Assembly (NCBI RefSeq): GCF_018531465.1
Contig: NZ_JAHDTF010000051.1
Span: forward strand, 1-49,417
DNA: 49,417 bases
From: Sphaerisporangium fuscum
GTDB taxonomy: Bacteria > Actinomycetota > Actinomycetes > Streptosporangiales > Streptosporangiaceae
Reading direction: 5' to 3'
The translations under genes were made by a program, and so were the position numbers. Under the pieces are notes generated by a model. It searched no databases. It was given only the letters and a program-made list of their open reading frames with translations, and was not told the origin of the DNA. Below are positions 40,964 through 49,417 of this stretch, piece by piece. The first letter of the stretch is position 1. The number at the start of each line of letters is the position of its first letter.

Positions 40964-42910
40964 ATGAAACGAGCGGTCATCCCCTTATCAGCCACCCTCG
41001 CCGCCGTCGCCGCGTCCACGCTGGTCGCCGCGCCGGCGGCGCACGCCGCCCCCGCCGTCCAGGTCGTCGACATGTTCGGCCGCACGGTCAACGACTACGG
41101 CGTCAAGCTGGTCGACTGGCAGGGGTACATCGCCAACCCCTACGTCGAGCTCACCGTGCGGCCGCCGCAGGGCGTTCCGTACCCGGTCACCGTGGACCTG
41201 AAGGCCGAGGGCACCTCCCGGCTGATGATGGACCTGCCCAGCCGGCTCACCGCCACCGGCGCCACCAAGACCCTCACCTTCGCAAGCGCCTCCGACCAGA
41301 AGACGTTCAAGCTCGCCATCCACTCCAAGCGCGGGCCGGGCGCCGACGAGCAGTACACCCTGAGGCTCACCACCAGGGCCGCCGACAACTCCTCCTCCCA
41401 GCAGACCATGCCGATCCGCGTCCAGCAGGACGAGAAGACCGCGATCGAGCCGAGCATCCCGATCACCTTCGACTACCGCTACGACACCGTCACCGGCTAC
41501 TTCTCCGACCCGGCCTTCCGGACGGCCGCCGAGGAGGCCGTCAAGGACTGGTTCAGGTTCTTCGACATGCAGCCGTTCGACACCGTGGCGGCCGGGGCGG
41601 AGACCGACCACCTGCCGGGCAACGACTGGCAGAACGAGATCACCGTCACCAACAACACGGCCTACAACGGCATGTACGTGTTCTTCCGCGGCATCCAGAG
41701 CCCGTACTCCACCGGCTACCCGTCCGCCAACGGCAAGTACCACACCAGGAACGGTCAGCAGGTCCCCGGCCCGATCCACCGCTCCACCGCCATGATCTTC
41801 GAGTACGACGAGGCCAACAAGAAGCTGTTCACCTCCCTGGCGGACGAGGACTGGTACAAGACCGACATCCAGGGCTCGGTGCTCGACGTCTACGGCCTGG
41901 TCATGCACGAGTACGGCCACGCCGTCGCCTACCACAGCGACTGGGCCGGGATGAACAAGTACGTGAGCACGGGCGGGGCCGACGACCAGGAGGTCATCGA
42001 CTACCAGGGCCGCGCCGTCCCGCTGGACGGCAGCTATCACATCCCGGGCGACCAGCCGTACTGGGACCGCATCAGCGGCCAGAACGGCGGCTGGACGCAC
42101 GTGTTCCCCACCCGCAGGTGGATGCCGACCAAGCTCAGCCTGCTGATCGCCGAGAACGCCGGCTGGAAGCTGAACCGCGATCTCACCCCGTTCCTGAAGC
42201 CCGCGATCGTCACCACGAGCCTGCCGCAGGCCACCGCCGGGCAGGCCTACCAGCAGACGCTGGCGGCCAAGGGCGGTGTCCCGTTCTACGACTGGCGCGT
42301 CACCGGCGGCGCGCTCCCCGCGGGGCTCACCCTCGACAGGTTCACCGGCACGATCGGCGGCACCCCCACCGCCGCCGCCGGCACCTACTCCTTCACCGTC
42401 GAACTGCGCGACTACGACAAGACGAGCACCCCGGTGACCAGGACGTTCCAGCTCACCGTCGGTGGCGGGACACCGGCGCCCGGCAACCTGGCCCGATCGG
42501 CGACCGCGTCGGCGTCCTACACCTCCTCATGGGAGAGCGTCGCGGCGGTGAACGACGGCGTCGAGCCGCCGTCGTCCGACGACACGGTGAACCCGCGCTG
42601 GGGCTGCTGGCCGCAGACCGGGCAGCAGTGGGTGGACCTGACCTGGCCCTCGGCGCAGACGCTGAGCAAGGCCGAGGTGTACTTCTTCGACGACGACCAG
42701 GGCATCGACATGCCCGCGTCGTGGAAGCTGCAGTACTGGAACGGCAGCGCCTACGTGGACGTGCCCGGCGCGGGCGCGTACACGCTGAACAAGGACCAGT
42801 ACAACAGCGTCGCCTTCACTCCCACCGGCACCACCAGGCTGCGGGTGCTGCTCACCGGCAACGGGAGCAGTTCGGTCGGCCTGCTGGAGGTCAAGGCCTA
42901 CGGCTCCTGA
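40964..42910 (+). CDS. Secreted HExxH metalloprotease with Ig-like and discoidin-like C-terminal modules
   Basis: A 648-aa exported protein. A Sec signal (to about residue 28, AAPAAHAAPA) is followed by a beta-rich N-part and a zinc protease domain with YGLVMHEYGHAVAYHSDW: His315, Glu316 and His319, with His324 as a possible third ligand (spacing one shorter than the metzincin type). Residues about 410-505 form a putative Ig domain of the He_PIG type (ITTSLPQA-like start, GLTLDRFTGTIGGTPTAAG). Residues about 508-648 are a discoidin/F5-8C-like module (NLARSATASASYTSSWESV; NPRWGCWPQTGQQWVDLTW). The ATG at 40964 lies 10 bases after the transporter stop. In this operon it would cut the peptide backbone of the glycoprotein whose arabinose GH127 removes. 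Confidence 0.75.
   Translation: MKRAVIPLSATLAAVAASTLVAAPAAHAAPAVQVVDMFGRTVNDYGVKLVDWQGYIANPYVELTVRPPQGVPYPVTVDLKAEGTSRLMMDLPSRLTATGATKTLTFASASDQKTFKLAIHSKRGPGADEQYTLRLTTRAADNSSSQQTMPIRVQQDEKTAIEPSIPITFDYRYDTVTGYFSDPAFRTAAEEAVKDWFRFFDMQPFDTVAAGAETDHLPGNDWQNEITVTNNTAYNGMYVFFRGIQSPYSTGYPSANGKYHTRNGQQVPGPIHRSTAMIFEYDEANKKLFTSLADEDWYKTDIQGSVLDVYGLVMHEYGHAVAYHSDWAGMNKYVSTGGADDQEVIDYQGRAVPLDGSYHIPGDQPYWDRISGQNGGWTHVFPTRRWMPTKLSLLIAENAGWKLNRDLTPFLKPAIVTTSLPQATAGQAYQQTLAAKGGVPFYDWRVTGGALPAGLTLDRFTGTIGGTPTAAAGTYSFTVELRDYDKTSTPVTRTFQLTVGGGTPAPGNLARSATASASYTSSWESVAAVNDGVEPPSSDDTVNPRWGCWPQTGQQWVDLTWPSAQTLSKAEVYFFDDDQGIDMPASWKLQYWNGSAYVDVPGAGAYTLNKDQYNSVAFTPTGTTRLRVLLTGNGSSSVGLLEVKAYGS
42530..42904 (+). 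repeat. 375-bp perfect repeat, copy 1 (protease gene)
   Basis: Identical base for base to 45844-46218, by comparing both copies line by line. It encodes the greater part of the C-terminal discoidin-like module, from WESVAAVNDG to LLEVKAYG. Similarity continues a further 40 bases upstream with several changes. Confidence 0.95.
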
Positions 42911-42966
42911 CGGCAGGCCGCCCGAGACCTCCTCCGCCCCCCACCTCTGATCGGAAACGCCCTGTC

Positions 42967-45900
42967 ATGAGAAGAATCGTCATGGCCCTGCTGCTCGTCG
43001 CGGGGTTACTCGTCGCCGGTGCTCCGGCGCAGGCCGCCCAGACCATCGGCTTCCCGACGTTCACCGGCCCCGCGGTCCCCGCGGCCCCGGTGTCCTACAC
43101 CACCGGCGACATGATGAAGGCGATCTACGACGCCGAGAGCGGCGGCACCGACTTCTGGATGGACCGGCTGCTCGCCCGCTCCGGCGACGACCCCGCCGGC
43201 ACCTGGCTCATGTCGCGCGGCCGGGCGCTGTTCATGAAGACCCACGACCCGGCCAAGCTCGGCTTCGGCGGTCACGTGGCCTACTGGGAGAGCATCAGCG
43301 ACAAGGACGCCTACACCGTCGCGATCTCCCCGGGCACCTTCACCGAGCAGGTGGCCTCCCGCTGGCAGGCGCCGAGCCACTACAAGAGCGTGCACACCAG
43401 CGGCTCGATCACGGTGAACCAGACCAAGTTCATCACCGGCAGCAACGTCGCCGTCACCAACCTGGCGATCAAGAACGGCGGGAGCTCCTCCACCACGCTG
43501 CAGCTGCGGGTCACCTCGCCGTACGCGACCTCCGGCAGCGGCAGCGAGCTCACCGGGCAGGTCAACGCCTACAACAACCTCACCACGATCTACCCCCGGC
43601 TCACAGGTGACGGCTTCACGGTGTCCAGCGGCGGCCTCAACAGGTCGGTGACGATCGCCGCCGGGGCCACGGTGACGGTCAAGGTCGTGATGGGCTTCGT
43701 CACCAACGAGATCCCCGAGTCGCTGACCGAGTACAACGCCTACGCCGGCTACTCGGCCGCGACCGCGTTCGCCACGCACGTCAAGGCGTACAACCTGTGG
43801 TGGGCGCAGAACGTGCCCTACATCGACGTGCCCGAGCCGGCGATCAAGAAGAACATCTACTACCGCTGGTGGCTGATGCGCTTCAACAACCTCGACGCCG
43901 ACATCCCCGGGCAGACCTTCCAGTTCCCGACCTCCGTCGAGGGCGCGCTCGGCTACAACAACGCCATCGCGCTCACCCAGCCCATGCACATCGACGACCT
44001 GAAGTACCTGCGCAACCCGATGTACGCCTACGGCGACTGGCTGAGCGTCGGCCAGGTGTCCAAGGGCGGTCGTTTCGTGGACAATCCGGGCGACCCGGAG
44101 AACTGGTCCAACAGCTACACGCAGTACATCGCCGAGGCCGCGTGGAAGAGCTACCAGATCCACGGTGGCCAGCCCGGCATCGCCGCCAACCTCGCCCACT
44201 ACGCCGAGGGCGACGTGAAGGGCCAGCTCGCCTACTACGACCACGACGACAACAAGCTGATCGAGTACGACTGGGGCGCCCTGACCGGCAACGACGCCGA
44301 CGCCGTCTCCTTCCACTGGAAGAGCGGCAACATGGACCGCACCGAGTCGGCCTACCAGTACAGCGGCGCGCTGGCCGCCGCGCAGGCCTACGAGGCGATC
44401 GGGAACACCGCCAAGGCCACCGAGATGCGCAACCTGGCCTCCCACATCCAGAGCGCCATCGTCAACGTGCTGTGGAACCCCGGCCACCAGCTGTTCGAGC
44501 ACCGGCTGAAGTCGACCAACGAGTGGGTGCCCTGGAAGGAGATCAACAACTACTACCCGTTCTCCGTGGGCGCCGTGCCGAACACCTCGACCTACAAGCA
44601 GGCCCTGCGCCTGTTCGACGACCCGGCCGAGTACCCGATCTTCCCGTTCTACACCGCCAACCAGGTGGACAAGGCGGCCGCGGCCGCGGCGGGCTCGCCG
44701 GGCTCCAACAACTTCTCCACCATCAACTCCACCGTCCAGTTCCGGCTCTACTCCTCGGTGCTGCGCAACTACCCCAACTCCTGGATGACCGCCACCGACT
44801 ACAAGAAGCTGCTGTACTGGAACGCCTGGGCGCAGTACGTCAACGGCAACACCCAGTGGCCCGACGCCAACGAGTTCTGGGCCGACTGGAACGGCTCGTC
44901 GATCACCTACCGGTCCTGGATCCACCACAACATCCTCGGCAGCAGCAACTGGACCGTGATCGAGGACGTCGCCGGCCTGCGCCCGCGCAACGACGCCAAG
45001 ATCGAGCTGTCGCCGATCGACATCGGCTGGCCCAACTTCACCGTCAACAACCTGCGCTACCGCAACGCCGACCTGACCATCGTCTGGGACGACCCGGCGG
45101 ACGGCGTGGTGCGCTACCCGGGCGTGCCCGAAGGGTACTCGATCTTCGTCAACGGCAGCCGGGTCGCCACCGTCGGCTCGCTGGTGCCGTTCACCTATGA
45201 CCCGGCCACCGGCACCGTCACCACCAGCGGCACGGTCACCTACAGCAAGGCGGCCCCCGGGCTGCAGGCGCCGGCCCAGGTCGTGCAGAGCGACCCGCGC
45301 ATGGTCGACATGCTGGCCAAGGCGGGTGTGGACCTGACCGCCGACCTGACGAACCTCGCCTCCGGCGCGAGCGTCTCGGCGTCCTACACCGCCTCCGGCG
45401 CCACCGCCGCCGGCGCCGTGGACGGCTACCCGACCAACGAGCCGTTCTGGGGCGCCGCGGGGTCGCCCAACGGCCAGGACTGGTACGAGGTGAACTTCGG
45501 CGCTGCCCGGACGCTCAACGAGGTACGCCTCTACTTCAAGGACAGCCGCCCGGCCGACGGCACCTACCGGGCGCCGTCGGCGTACGACATCCAGTACTAC
45601 AACGGCACCTCGTGGGTCGGCGTCCCCGGCCAGGCCAAGACCCCGTCCGCGCCGAGGGCCAACTACAACCTGGTGACGTTCCCGTCGATCAGCGCGCAGC
45701 GGGTGCGGGTGCTCGCCACCAACGCCTCCGGCGCCAAGACCGGCCTCACCGAGATCAAGATCTTCAACCGGGGCGGCACCCAGCAGCCCCCGAGCACCAA
45801 CCTGGCGCGGTCGGCGACCGCGTCGGCGTCGTACACCTCCGACTGGGAGAGCGTCGCGGCGGTGAACGACGGCGTCGAGCCGCCGTCGTCCGACGACACG

Positions 45901-46257
45901 GTGAACCCGCGCTGGGGCTGCTGGCCGCAGACCGGGCAGCAGTGGGTGGACCTGACCTGGCCCTCGGCGCAGACGCTGAGCAAGGCCGAGGTGTACTTCT
46001 TCGACGACGACCAGGGCATCGACATGCCCGCGTCGTGGAAGCTGCAGTACTGGAACGGCAGCGCCTACGTGGACGTGCCCGGCGCGGGCGCGTACACGCT
46101 GAACAAGGACCAGTACAACAGCGTCGCCTTCACTCCCACCGGCACCACCAGGCTGCGGGTGCTGCTCACCGGCAACGGGAGCAGTTCGGTCGGCCTGCTG
46201 GAGGTCAAGGCCTACGGCCCGTCATCCGTCACGGCGAAGGCCACGAAGCACGCGTAG
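42967..46257 (+). CDS. Secreted (alpha/alpha)6 glycosidase, MGH1/GH63-like, with two discoidin-like modules
   Basis: A 1096-aa exported enzyme. A Sec signal ends at about residue 24 (VAGAPAQAAQ). A beta-sandwich (about 30-270) precedes a helical barrel (about 275-700) with IYYRWWLMRFNNLD, MYAYGDWLSVGQ, EYDWGALTGNDADAVSFHW, GNMDRTESAYQYSGALAAAQ and WVPWKEINNYYPF, a pattern of MGH1-like/GH63-related exo-glycosidases. The acids in DRTESAY and WKEINN are candidates for catalysis. Then follow a beta domain, a discoidin-like module (about 797-935) and a second one (about 945-1085) identical to that of the protease. ATG at 42967, 57 bases after the protease gene. Next to GH127, a function like the GH121 beta-L-arabinobiosidase is tempting, but I cannot show this family membership. 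Confidence 0.75.
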   Translation: MRRIVMALLLVAGLLVAGAPAQAAQTIGFPTFTGPAVPAAPVSYTTGDMMKAIYDAESGGTDFWMDRLLARSGDDPAGTWLMSRGRALFMKTHDPAKLGFGGHVAYWESISDKDAYTVAISPGTFTEQVASRWQAPSHYKSVHTSGSITVNQTKFITGSNVAVTNLAIKNGGSSSTTLQLRVTSPYATSGSGSELTGQVNAYNNLTTIYPRLTGDGFTVSSGGLNRSVTIAAGATVTVKVVMGFVTNEIPESLTEYNAYAGYSAATAFATHVKAYNLWWAQNVPYIDVPEPAIKKNIYYRWWLMRFNNLDADIPGQTFQFPTSVEGALGYNNAIALTQPMHIDDLKYLRNPMYAYGDWLSVGQVSKGGRFVDNPGDPENWSNSYTQYIAEAAWKSYQIHGGQPGIAANLAHYAEGDVKGQLAYYDHDDNKLIEYDWGALTGNDADAVSFHWKSGNMDRTESAYQYSGALAAAQAYEAIGNTAKATEMRNLASHIQSAIVNVLWNPGHQLFEHRLKSTNEWVPWKEINNYYPFSVGAVPNTSTYKQALRLFDDPAEYPIFPFYTANQVDKAAAAAAGSPGSNNFSTINSTVQFRLYSSVLRNYPNSWMTATDYKKLLYWNAWAQYVNGNTQWPDANEFWADWNGSSITYRSWIHHNILGSSNWTVIEDVAGLRPRNDAKIELSPIDIGWPNFTVNNLRYRNADLTIVWDDPADGVVRYPGVPEGYSIFVNGSRVATVGSLVPFTYDPATGTVTTSGTVTYSKAAPGLQAPAQVVQSDPRMVDMLAKAGVDLTADLTNLASGASVSASYTASGATAAGAVDGYPTNEPFWGAAGSPNGQDWYEVNFGAARTLNEVRLYFKDSRPADGTYRAPSAYDIQYYNGTSWVGVPGQAKTPSAPRANYNLVTFPSISAQRVRVLATNASGAKTGLTEIKIFNRGGTQQPPSTNLARSATASASYTSDWESVAAVNDGVEPPSSDDTVNPRWGCWPQTGQQWVDLTWPSAQTLSKAEVYFFDDDQGIDMPASWKLQYWNGSAYVDVPGAGAYTLNKDQYNSVAFTPTGTTRLRVLLTGNGSSSVGLLEVKAYGPSSVTAKATKHA
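45844..46218 (+). repeat. 375-bp perfect repeat, copy 2 (glycosidase gene)
   Basis: Second copy of 42530-42904. After it the glycosidase has its own tail (PSSVTAKATKHA), while the protease stops three codons after the repeat. Confidence 0.95.
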
Positions 46258-46268
46258 CGGCGCCGTGA

Positions 46269-46318
46269 ACCGGGTTGCGGGACGTACGGCCTCGCCGCAC
46301 ACCGTCCCGCAACCCGGT
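46269..46318. terminator. Perfect 16-bp hairpin ending the GH127 operon
   Basis: Bases 46269-46284 pair with 46303-46318 with an 18-base loop. It lies between the convergent stops at 46257 and 46324 and can serve both strands. Confidence 0.75.
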
Positions 46319-46323
46319 AGCGG

Positions 46324-47418
46324 TCAGAAACGCCCGGGGGAGAAGGGGGTGACGTCGAGGGGCGGGGTTCCGCCCGTCACCAGGCAGGCGGCGAGGTGGC
46401 CGGCGTACGGGCCGGCGGTCAGGCCGTAGGCGCTCAGGCCCGTCGCCACCACGACGCCGTCCCCGAGCCGGCCGAGCAGGGGACGGCCGTCGGCGGTGGC
46501 CGGGCGCAGGCCCACGCGGGTCTCGACGACGGTCGCGGCGCCGAGGCCCGGCGCGAGCCGCACGGCCCCGGACAGCACCTCGGCGAGGCCCGCCGTGGTC
46601 ACCCGGGGATCGAACCCGGCCTCCTCCCGGGTCGCGCCGAAGACGACGCGCGAGCCGGGGAAGCCCAGCAGGTACGGGCCGCGCCGGGGCAGCACGAGCG
46701 GCCAGCCGGCGGTCTCCACCCCCGGGAGCACGGCGTGGGCGATCTGCCCGCGCAGCGGCCGCACGGGCAGGTCGGCGCCGAGCGGCCGGCACACCTCGCC
46801 GGTCCAGGCGCCGGCGGCCACCACCACGGCGTCCGCCTCCAGAGGAGAGCCGTCCAGCAGGGCCGTGCCGGAGGAGGTGAGGGCGGCCGTGCCGGTGAGC
46901 AGGCGCGCGCCGCGACGGACGGCGGCCCGTAGCAGCACGTCGCGGACGACCTGCCCGTCGACGCGGGCCGCGCCGGCGAGGTACAGCGCGGCGAGGTCCG
47001 GGGCGAGCGGCGGGAACAGCCCGGCCGGCCGGTCGGCCACGCTGATCTCGCCCATCTCGGGGGCCTCCGGCCGCCTGCCGCGCAGCAGGGCCTCGTCGGG
47101 CACCAGTTCGGCCGGGCTGTCGCCCACCAGCAGCGCTCCCACCCGGGCGTGGCTGGTCTCCGGCTCGCCGTCCTCCGCCAGCAGCTCGGCGAGGTGGTCG
47201 TAGTAGAGGGCGCCCTCGCGGGCCAGGGCGTACCAGGCGTCGTCGCCTTCGTGGTCGACCCAGGGGCAGACGATGCCGGCGCCCGCGTCGGTCGCCTGTC
47301 CCGCGTCGTGCCGGTCGACAACGGTCACCGCGACCCCCTGCCGGCTCAGGTGATACGCCGTACTTGCCCCGACTATCCCGTTTCCGATGACTACAACCCG
47401 ATTTGCCTGATTCGCCAT
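46324..47418 (-). CDS. FAD-dependent amine/amino-acid oxidoreductase (DAO family)
   Basis: A 364-aa flavoprotein of the D-amino-acid/glycine/sarcosine oxidase family. The N-terminal Rossmann motif VVVIGNGIVGASTAYHLSRQ binds FAD, followed by VVDRHDAGQATDAGAG; VVVAAGAWTGEVCRPLG, RPLRGQIAHAVLPG and the C-terminal LRPATADGRPLLGRL and TGLSAYGLTAGPYAG are family blocks. ATG at 47418. Which amine it oxidises is unknown; the position next to another amine oxidase is suggestive but the 200-base gap does not prove an operon. Confidence 0.88.
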   Translation of the reverse strand: MANQANRVVVIGNGIVGASTAYHLSRQGVAVTVVDRHDAGQATDAGAGIVCPWVDHEGDDAWYALAREGALYYDHLAELLAEDGEPETSHARVGALLVGDSPAELVPDEALLRGRRPEAPEMGEISVADRPAGLFPPLAPDLAALYLAGAARVDGQVVRDVLLRAAVRRGARLLTGTAALTSSGTALLDGSPLEADAVVVAAGAWTGEVCRPLGADLPVRPLRGQIAHAVLPGVETAGWPLVLPRRGPYLLGFPGSRVVFGATREEAGFDPRVTTAGLAEVLSGAVRLAPGLGAATVVETRVGLRPATADGRPLLGRLGDGVVVATGLSAYGLTAGPYAGHLAACLVTGGTPPLDVTPFSPGRF

Positions 47419-47620
47419 GTCTGAATGATCGCAAAAAGCCCGGCGAAACCCCAGGCCGGCTCTCATCCGGAGGTGACCCGGACGGCGGGGCGGACGCCGC
47501 CGGGGCCGCCCCGCCGTCCATGGGCTCAGTGGCGGGGCCGCGAGGGGCTCGTCTCCGCCGGAGGACCCGTGACCGGCGTTCTGCTCGCGGACGGCGGCCG
47601 GACGGCCGGGGACGTCACGC

Positions 47621-49417
47621 TCAGCCGTTGACCTCCAGGGCCGCGCGGACGGCGGACTCCAGCGAGCCCTCGATCCAGGCGTGCTTCAGCGAGGTGTGCT
47701 CCCCGGCGAAGTGCAGCGGACCCTCGGGAACCGCGATGGCGGGGTGGATCTCGGTCATCTGCCCGGGGGTGAAGACGGCCGCCTCCCCGAACGCGTAGCG
47801 GTTGCGCAGCCAGCTCTGCGTCTGGCCGTGACCGGTGTAGAACTCGGCGATCCGGTCGCCGTGCACCTCCTGCAGGCCGCGCAGCGCGTACCCGTACCGC
47901 TCCCGGTCGTCCATGGAGTCCCAGCGGGAGGCGTCGTCGGCCCACACGTAGCTGGCCAGCACCACCCCGCCCTCGCTTCCCGGCACCCGGTGGGAGGGGT
48001 AGTACATGAACCGGTTGGCGTTGTCGGCCACCGAGCCGCCGCCGGTGACGTGGGTCGGCGTGCCCGGACGGTAGCGCCCGCCGAGCTCGCGCCTCCAGTC
48101 GTCCTCGTCGAACTCCCACCAGCGACGGCGGAACTCCAGCAGGACCTTGGTCGCCGAGTCGTAGTGCAGCTCCATGATCGCCCGCCGCTTGCGGTAGGAC
48201 AGGGCCGGAGTGATCTCCACGTGCCGCAGCGCCGGGAACGGGATCGTGATGATCGCGACGTCGCCCTCGAAGGTCTCGGCGGGCCGCTGCGGGGCGGAGG
48301 AGGAGTCGTCGCTGCCCTTCTCGCTCACCGTCTCGATGCGGACGTGCCCTCGCGAGGTGTCGATGCGAAGGGCTCGGCGGTCCATGCGGATCTCCTCGCG
48401 CAGGCCCGCCTCCAGCTTGTACGGAAGCTGCCTGCTGCCCCCGGTCATCTCCCAGTAGGTGGCGGCCGGGTTCACCAGGCTCCGGGTGAGGAAGGTGTGC
48501 ATGAACGCCAGCGGCAGCCGCGAGGTGAGGTTCTCCAGGGTGCCGATGGCGTCGATCGCCGCGTCGCTCAGCTTGGCGTGCTCGGTCAGGAAGCGGTTCA
48601 TGGAGTAGCCGTCGAACTCGTACAGCACCCGCGCCCAGCCCTTGATCAGCTCGGGCAGCGGCTTGTCCACCCGGGTGGAGCCGTGGCGCACGGAGATCAG
48701 GTCACGCACCGGGTCGAGCGCCTCGTCGAGGATCCGCGCGGCAGTTCGGCGGTCGTGCAGCCCGAACGAGGCGTTGATCCTCCGCGGGTCGGCGGCGTAC
48801 TCGTCGCGGCGCTGGGAGATCCCGTTGACGTGGATCCAGGTGTGGTCGAGCCGCGCCGGGGCCTCGTACTTCCCCCGGGGCGGGGCGGAGCGCCACACCT
48901 TGCCGTGCCGGGAGGTGTAGACGACCGGGGGGATCGGCCCGCTCGGCTCCGCGCCCGGCCGCACGTCGACGTTGTAGAACGGGCGGCGCGGGATGCCGAG
49001 CCTGTCGACCAGCGCCAGCGTGAGCGGGTGGAAGTCGGGCAGGCGCATCGCGCCCGCCTCGGCGTACTGCAGGGGGTCGGCGAAGCCGGTCTGGAAGGTC
49101 TTGATCCGGCCGCCGACGCGGTTGCCGTTGGCCTCGATCACCGTGACCTTGTGGCCCGCCCGCTTCAGCAGCGTGGCCGCCGCCAGCCCCGCGATGCCCG
49201 CGCCGACGATCAGCACCCGCTTGGGGGAGCGGGCCTTCGGCAGGCCGTTGTCGATGAGCACCCGGAGGTACTCCAGCTTGAGATCGGCGTCGTCCTCGCC
49301 GACGAGCAGCAGGTCGCGGGCCACCCGCACGCAGGTGTTCCAGCGGCCCGCGTCGTGCGGCGCGCCGGCGGGCCGCGCCGGGGCCGCGGTGGCCGGGACG
49401 GCGGGGGCCGCCGCCAC
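47621..49417 (-). CDS. Flavin monoamine oxidase / L-amino-acid oxidase, 5' end outside window
   Basis: At least 598 aa of a flavin amine oxidase. Residues 65-110 hold the FAD motif VLIVGAGIAGLAAATLLKRAGH and EANGNRVGGRIKTF; the C-terminal block AAVFTPGQMTEIHPAIAVPE, LHFAGEHTSLKHAWIEGSLE closes the FAD site. The open frame runs to the window edge, and the visible start is Ala/Pro-rich (AAAPAVPATAAPARPAG) like the end of a signal peptide, so a Tat signal probably lies beyond 49417. Such exported enzymes oxidise L-amino acids or polyamines and release ammonia and hydrogen peroxide. The exact substrate cannot be read. Confidence 0.88.
   Translation of the reverse strand: MAAAPAVPATAAPARPAGAPHDAGRWNTCVRVARDLLLVGEDDADLKLEYLRVLIDNGLPKARSPKRVLIVGAGIAGLAAATLLKRAGHKVTVIEANGNRVGGRIKTFQTGFADPLQYAEAGAMRLPDFHPLTLALVDRLGIPRRPFYNVDVRPGAEPSGPIPPVVYTSRHGKVWRSAPPRGKYEAPARLDHTWIHVNGISQRRDEYAADPRRINASFGLHDRRTAARILDEALDPVRDLISVRHGSTRVDKPLPELIKGWARVLYEFDGYSMNRFLTEHAKLSDAAIDAIGTLENLTSRLPLAFMHTFLTRSLVNPAATYWEMTGGSRQLPYKLEAGLREEIRMDRRALRIDTSRGHVRIETVSEKGSDDSSSAPQRPAETFEGDVAIITIPFPALRHVEITPALSYRKRRAIMELHYDSATKVLLEFRRRWWEFDEDDWRRELGGRYRPGTPTHVTGGGSVADNANRFMYYPSHRVPGSEGGVVLASYVWADDASRWDSMDDRERYGYALRGLQEVHGDRIAEFYTGHGQTQSWLRNRYAFGEAAVFTPGQMTEIHPAIAVPEGPLHFAGEHTSLKHAWIEGSLESAVRAALEVNG

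Overview
The window is about 49 kb of very GC-rich DNA. Its GC-ending codons, frequent GTG starts, Tat and lipoprotein export signals, an AfsR/SARP regulator, ECF-sigma/CU044_5270 remnants and carbohydrate ABC parts without a local ATPase point to a mycelial actinomycete. A member of the Streptosporangiales is my guess; no rRNA or other marker lets me fix the genus. I see no tRNA, rRNA, CRISPR array or intact transposon.

Left part (1-12,050): a secreted phosphoesterase behind a possible PHO box; a polysaccharide lyase 8 gene broken by one missing base; the decayed remains of an M23 peptidase; a DUF2975 membrane protein coupled to an XRE-type regulator behind paired dyads; a PfkB sugar kinase; an alpha/beta hydrolase; an Lrp/AsnC regulator; a 991-aa kinase/aminotransferase fusion; and a lipoprotein.

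Centre (12,050-36,800): a 40-aa peptide made mostly of 11-residue repeats (R-x-A-G-T-T-W-D-x-x-S), then a HAD hydrolase, an MFS exporter with a divergent ArsR-like regulator, an AlkB-like dioxygenase and an Sfp/EntD-type phosphopantetheinyl transferase. A graveyard follows: an ECF sigma gene fused by deletion to its CU044_5270 partner, next to an IS5-like transposase tail. A large SARP regulator lies divergent to a methionine-cycle block (metK-metH) that is preceded by an unexplained leader ending in a 19-bp intrinsic terminator. Then come a phosphotransferase, a repeat-bearing secreted protein, a class 3 lipase, a MarR/DoxX divergent pair and two tandem paralogous sensor kinases with no response regulator nearby.

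Right part (36,800-46,300): a LacI regulator lies divergent to a close-packed four-gene operon. It encodes a GH127 beta-L-arabinofuranosidase with its Zn/Cys site intact, a solute-binding protein fused in frame to a MalG-type permease (the MalF-type partner is missing), a secreted HExxH metalloprotease and a large secreted (alpha/alpha)6 glycosidase. The last two share a 375-bp stretch that is identical base for base. Together they look like a system for stripping arabinose from, and cutting, arabinosylated (glyco)protein such as plant hydroxyproline-rich glycoprotein. The window ends with two flavin oxidases on the minus strand, the second cut by the window edge.
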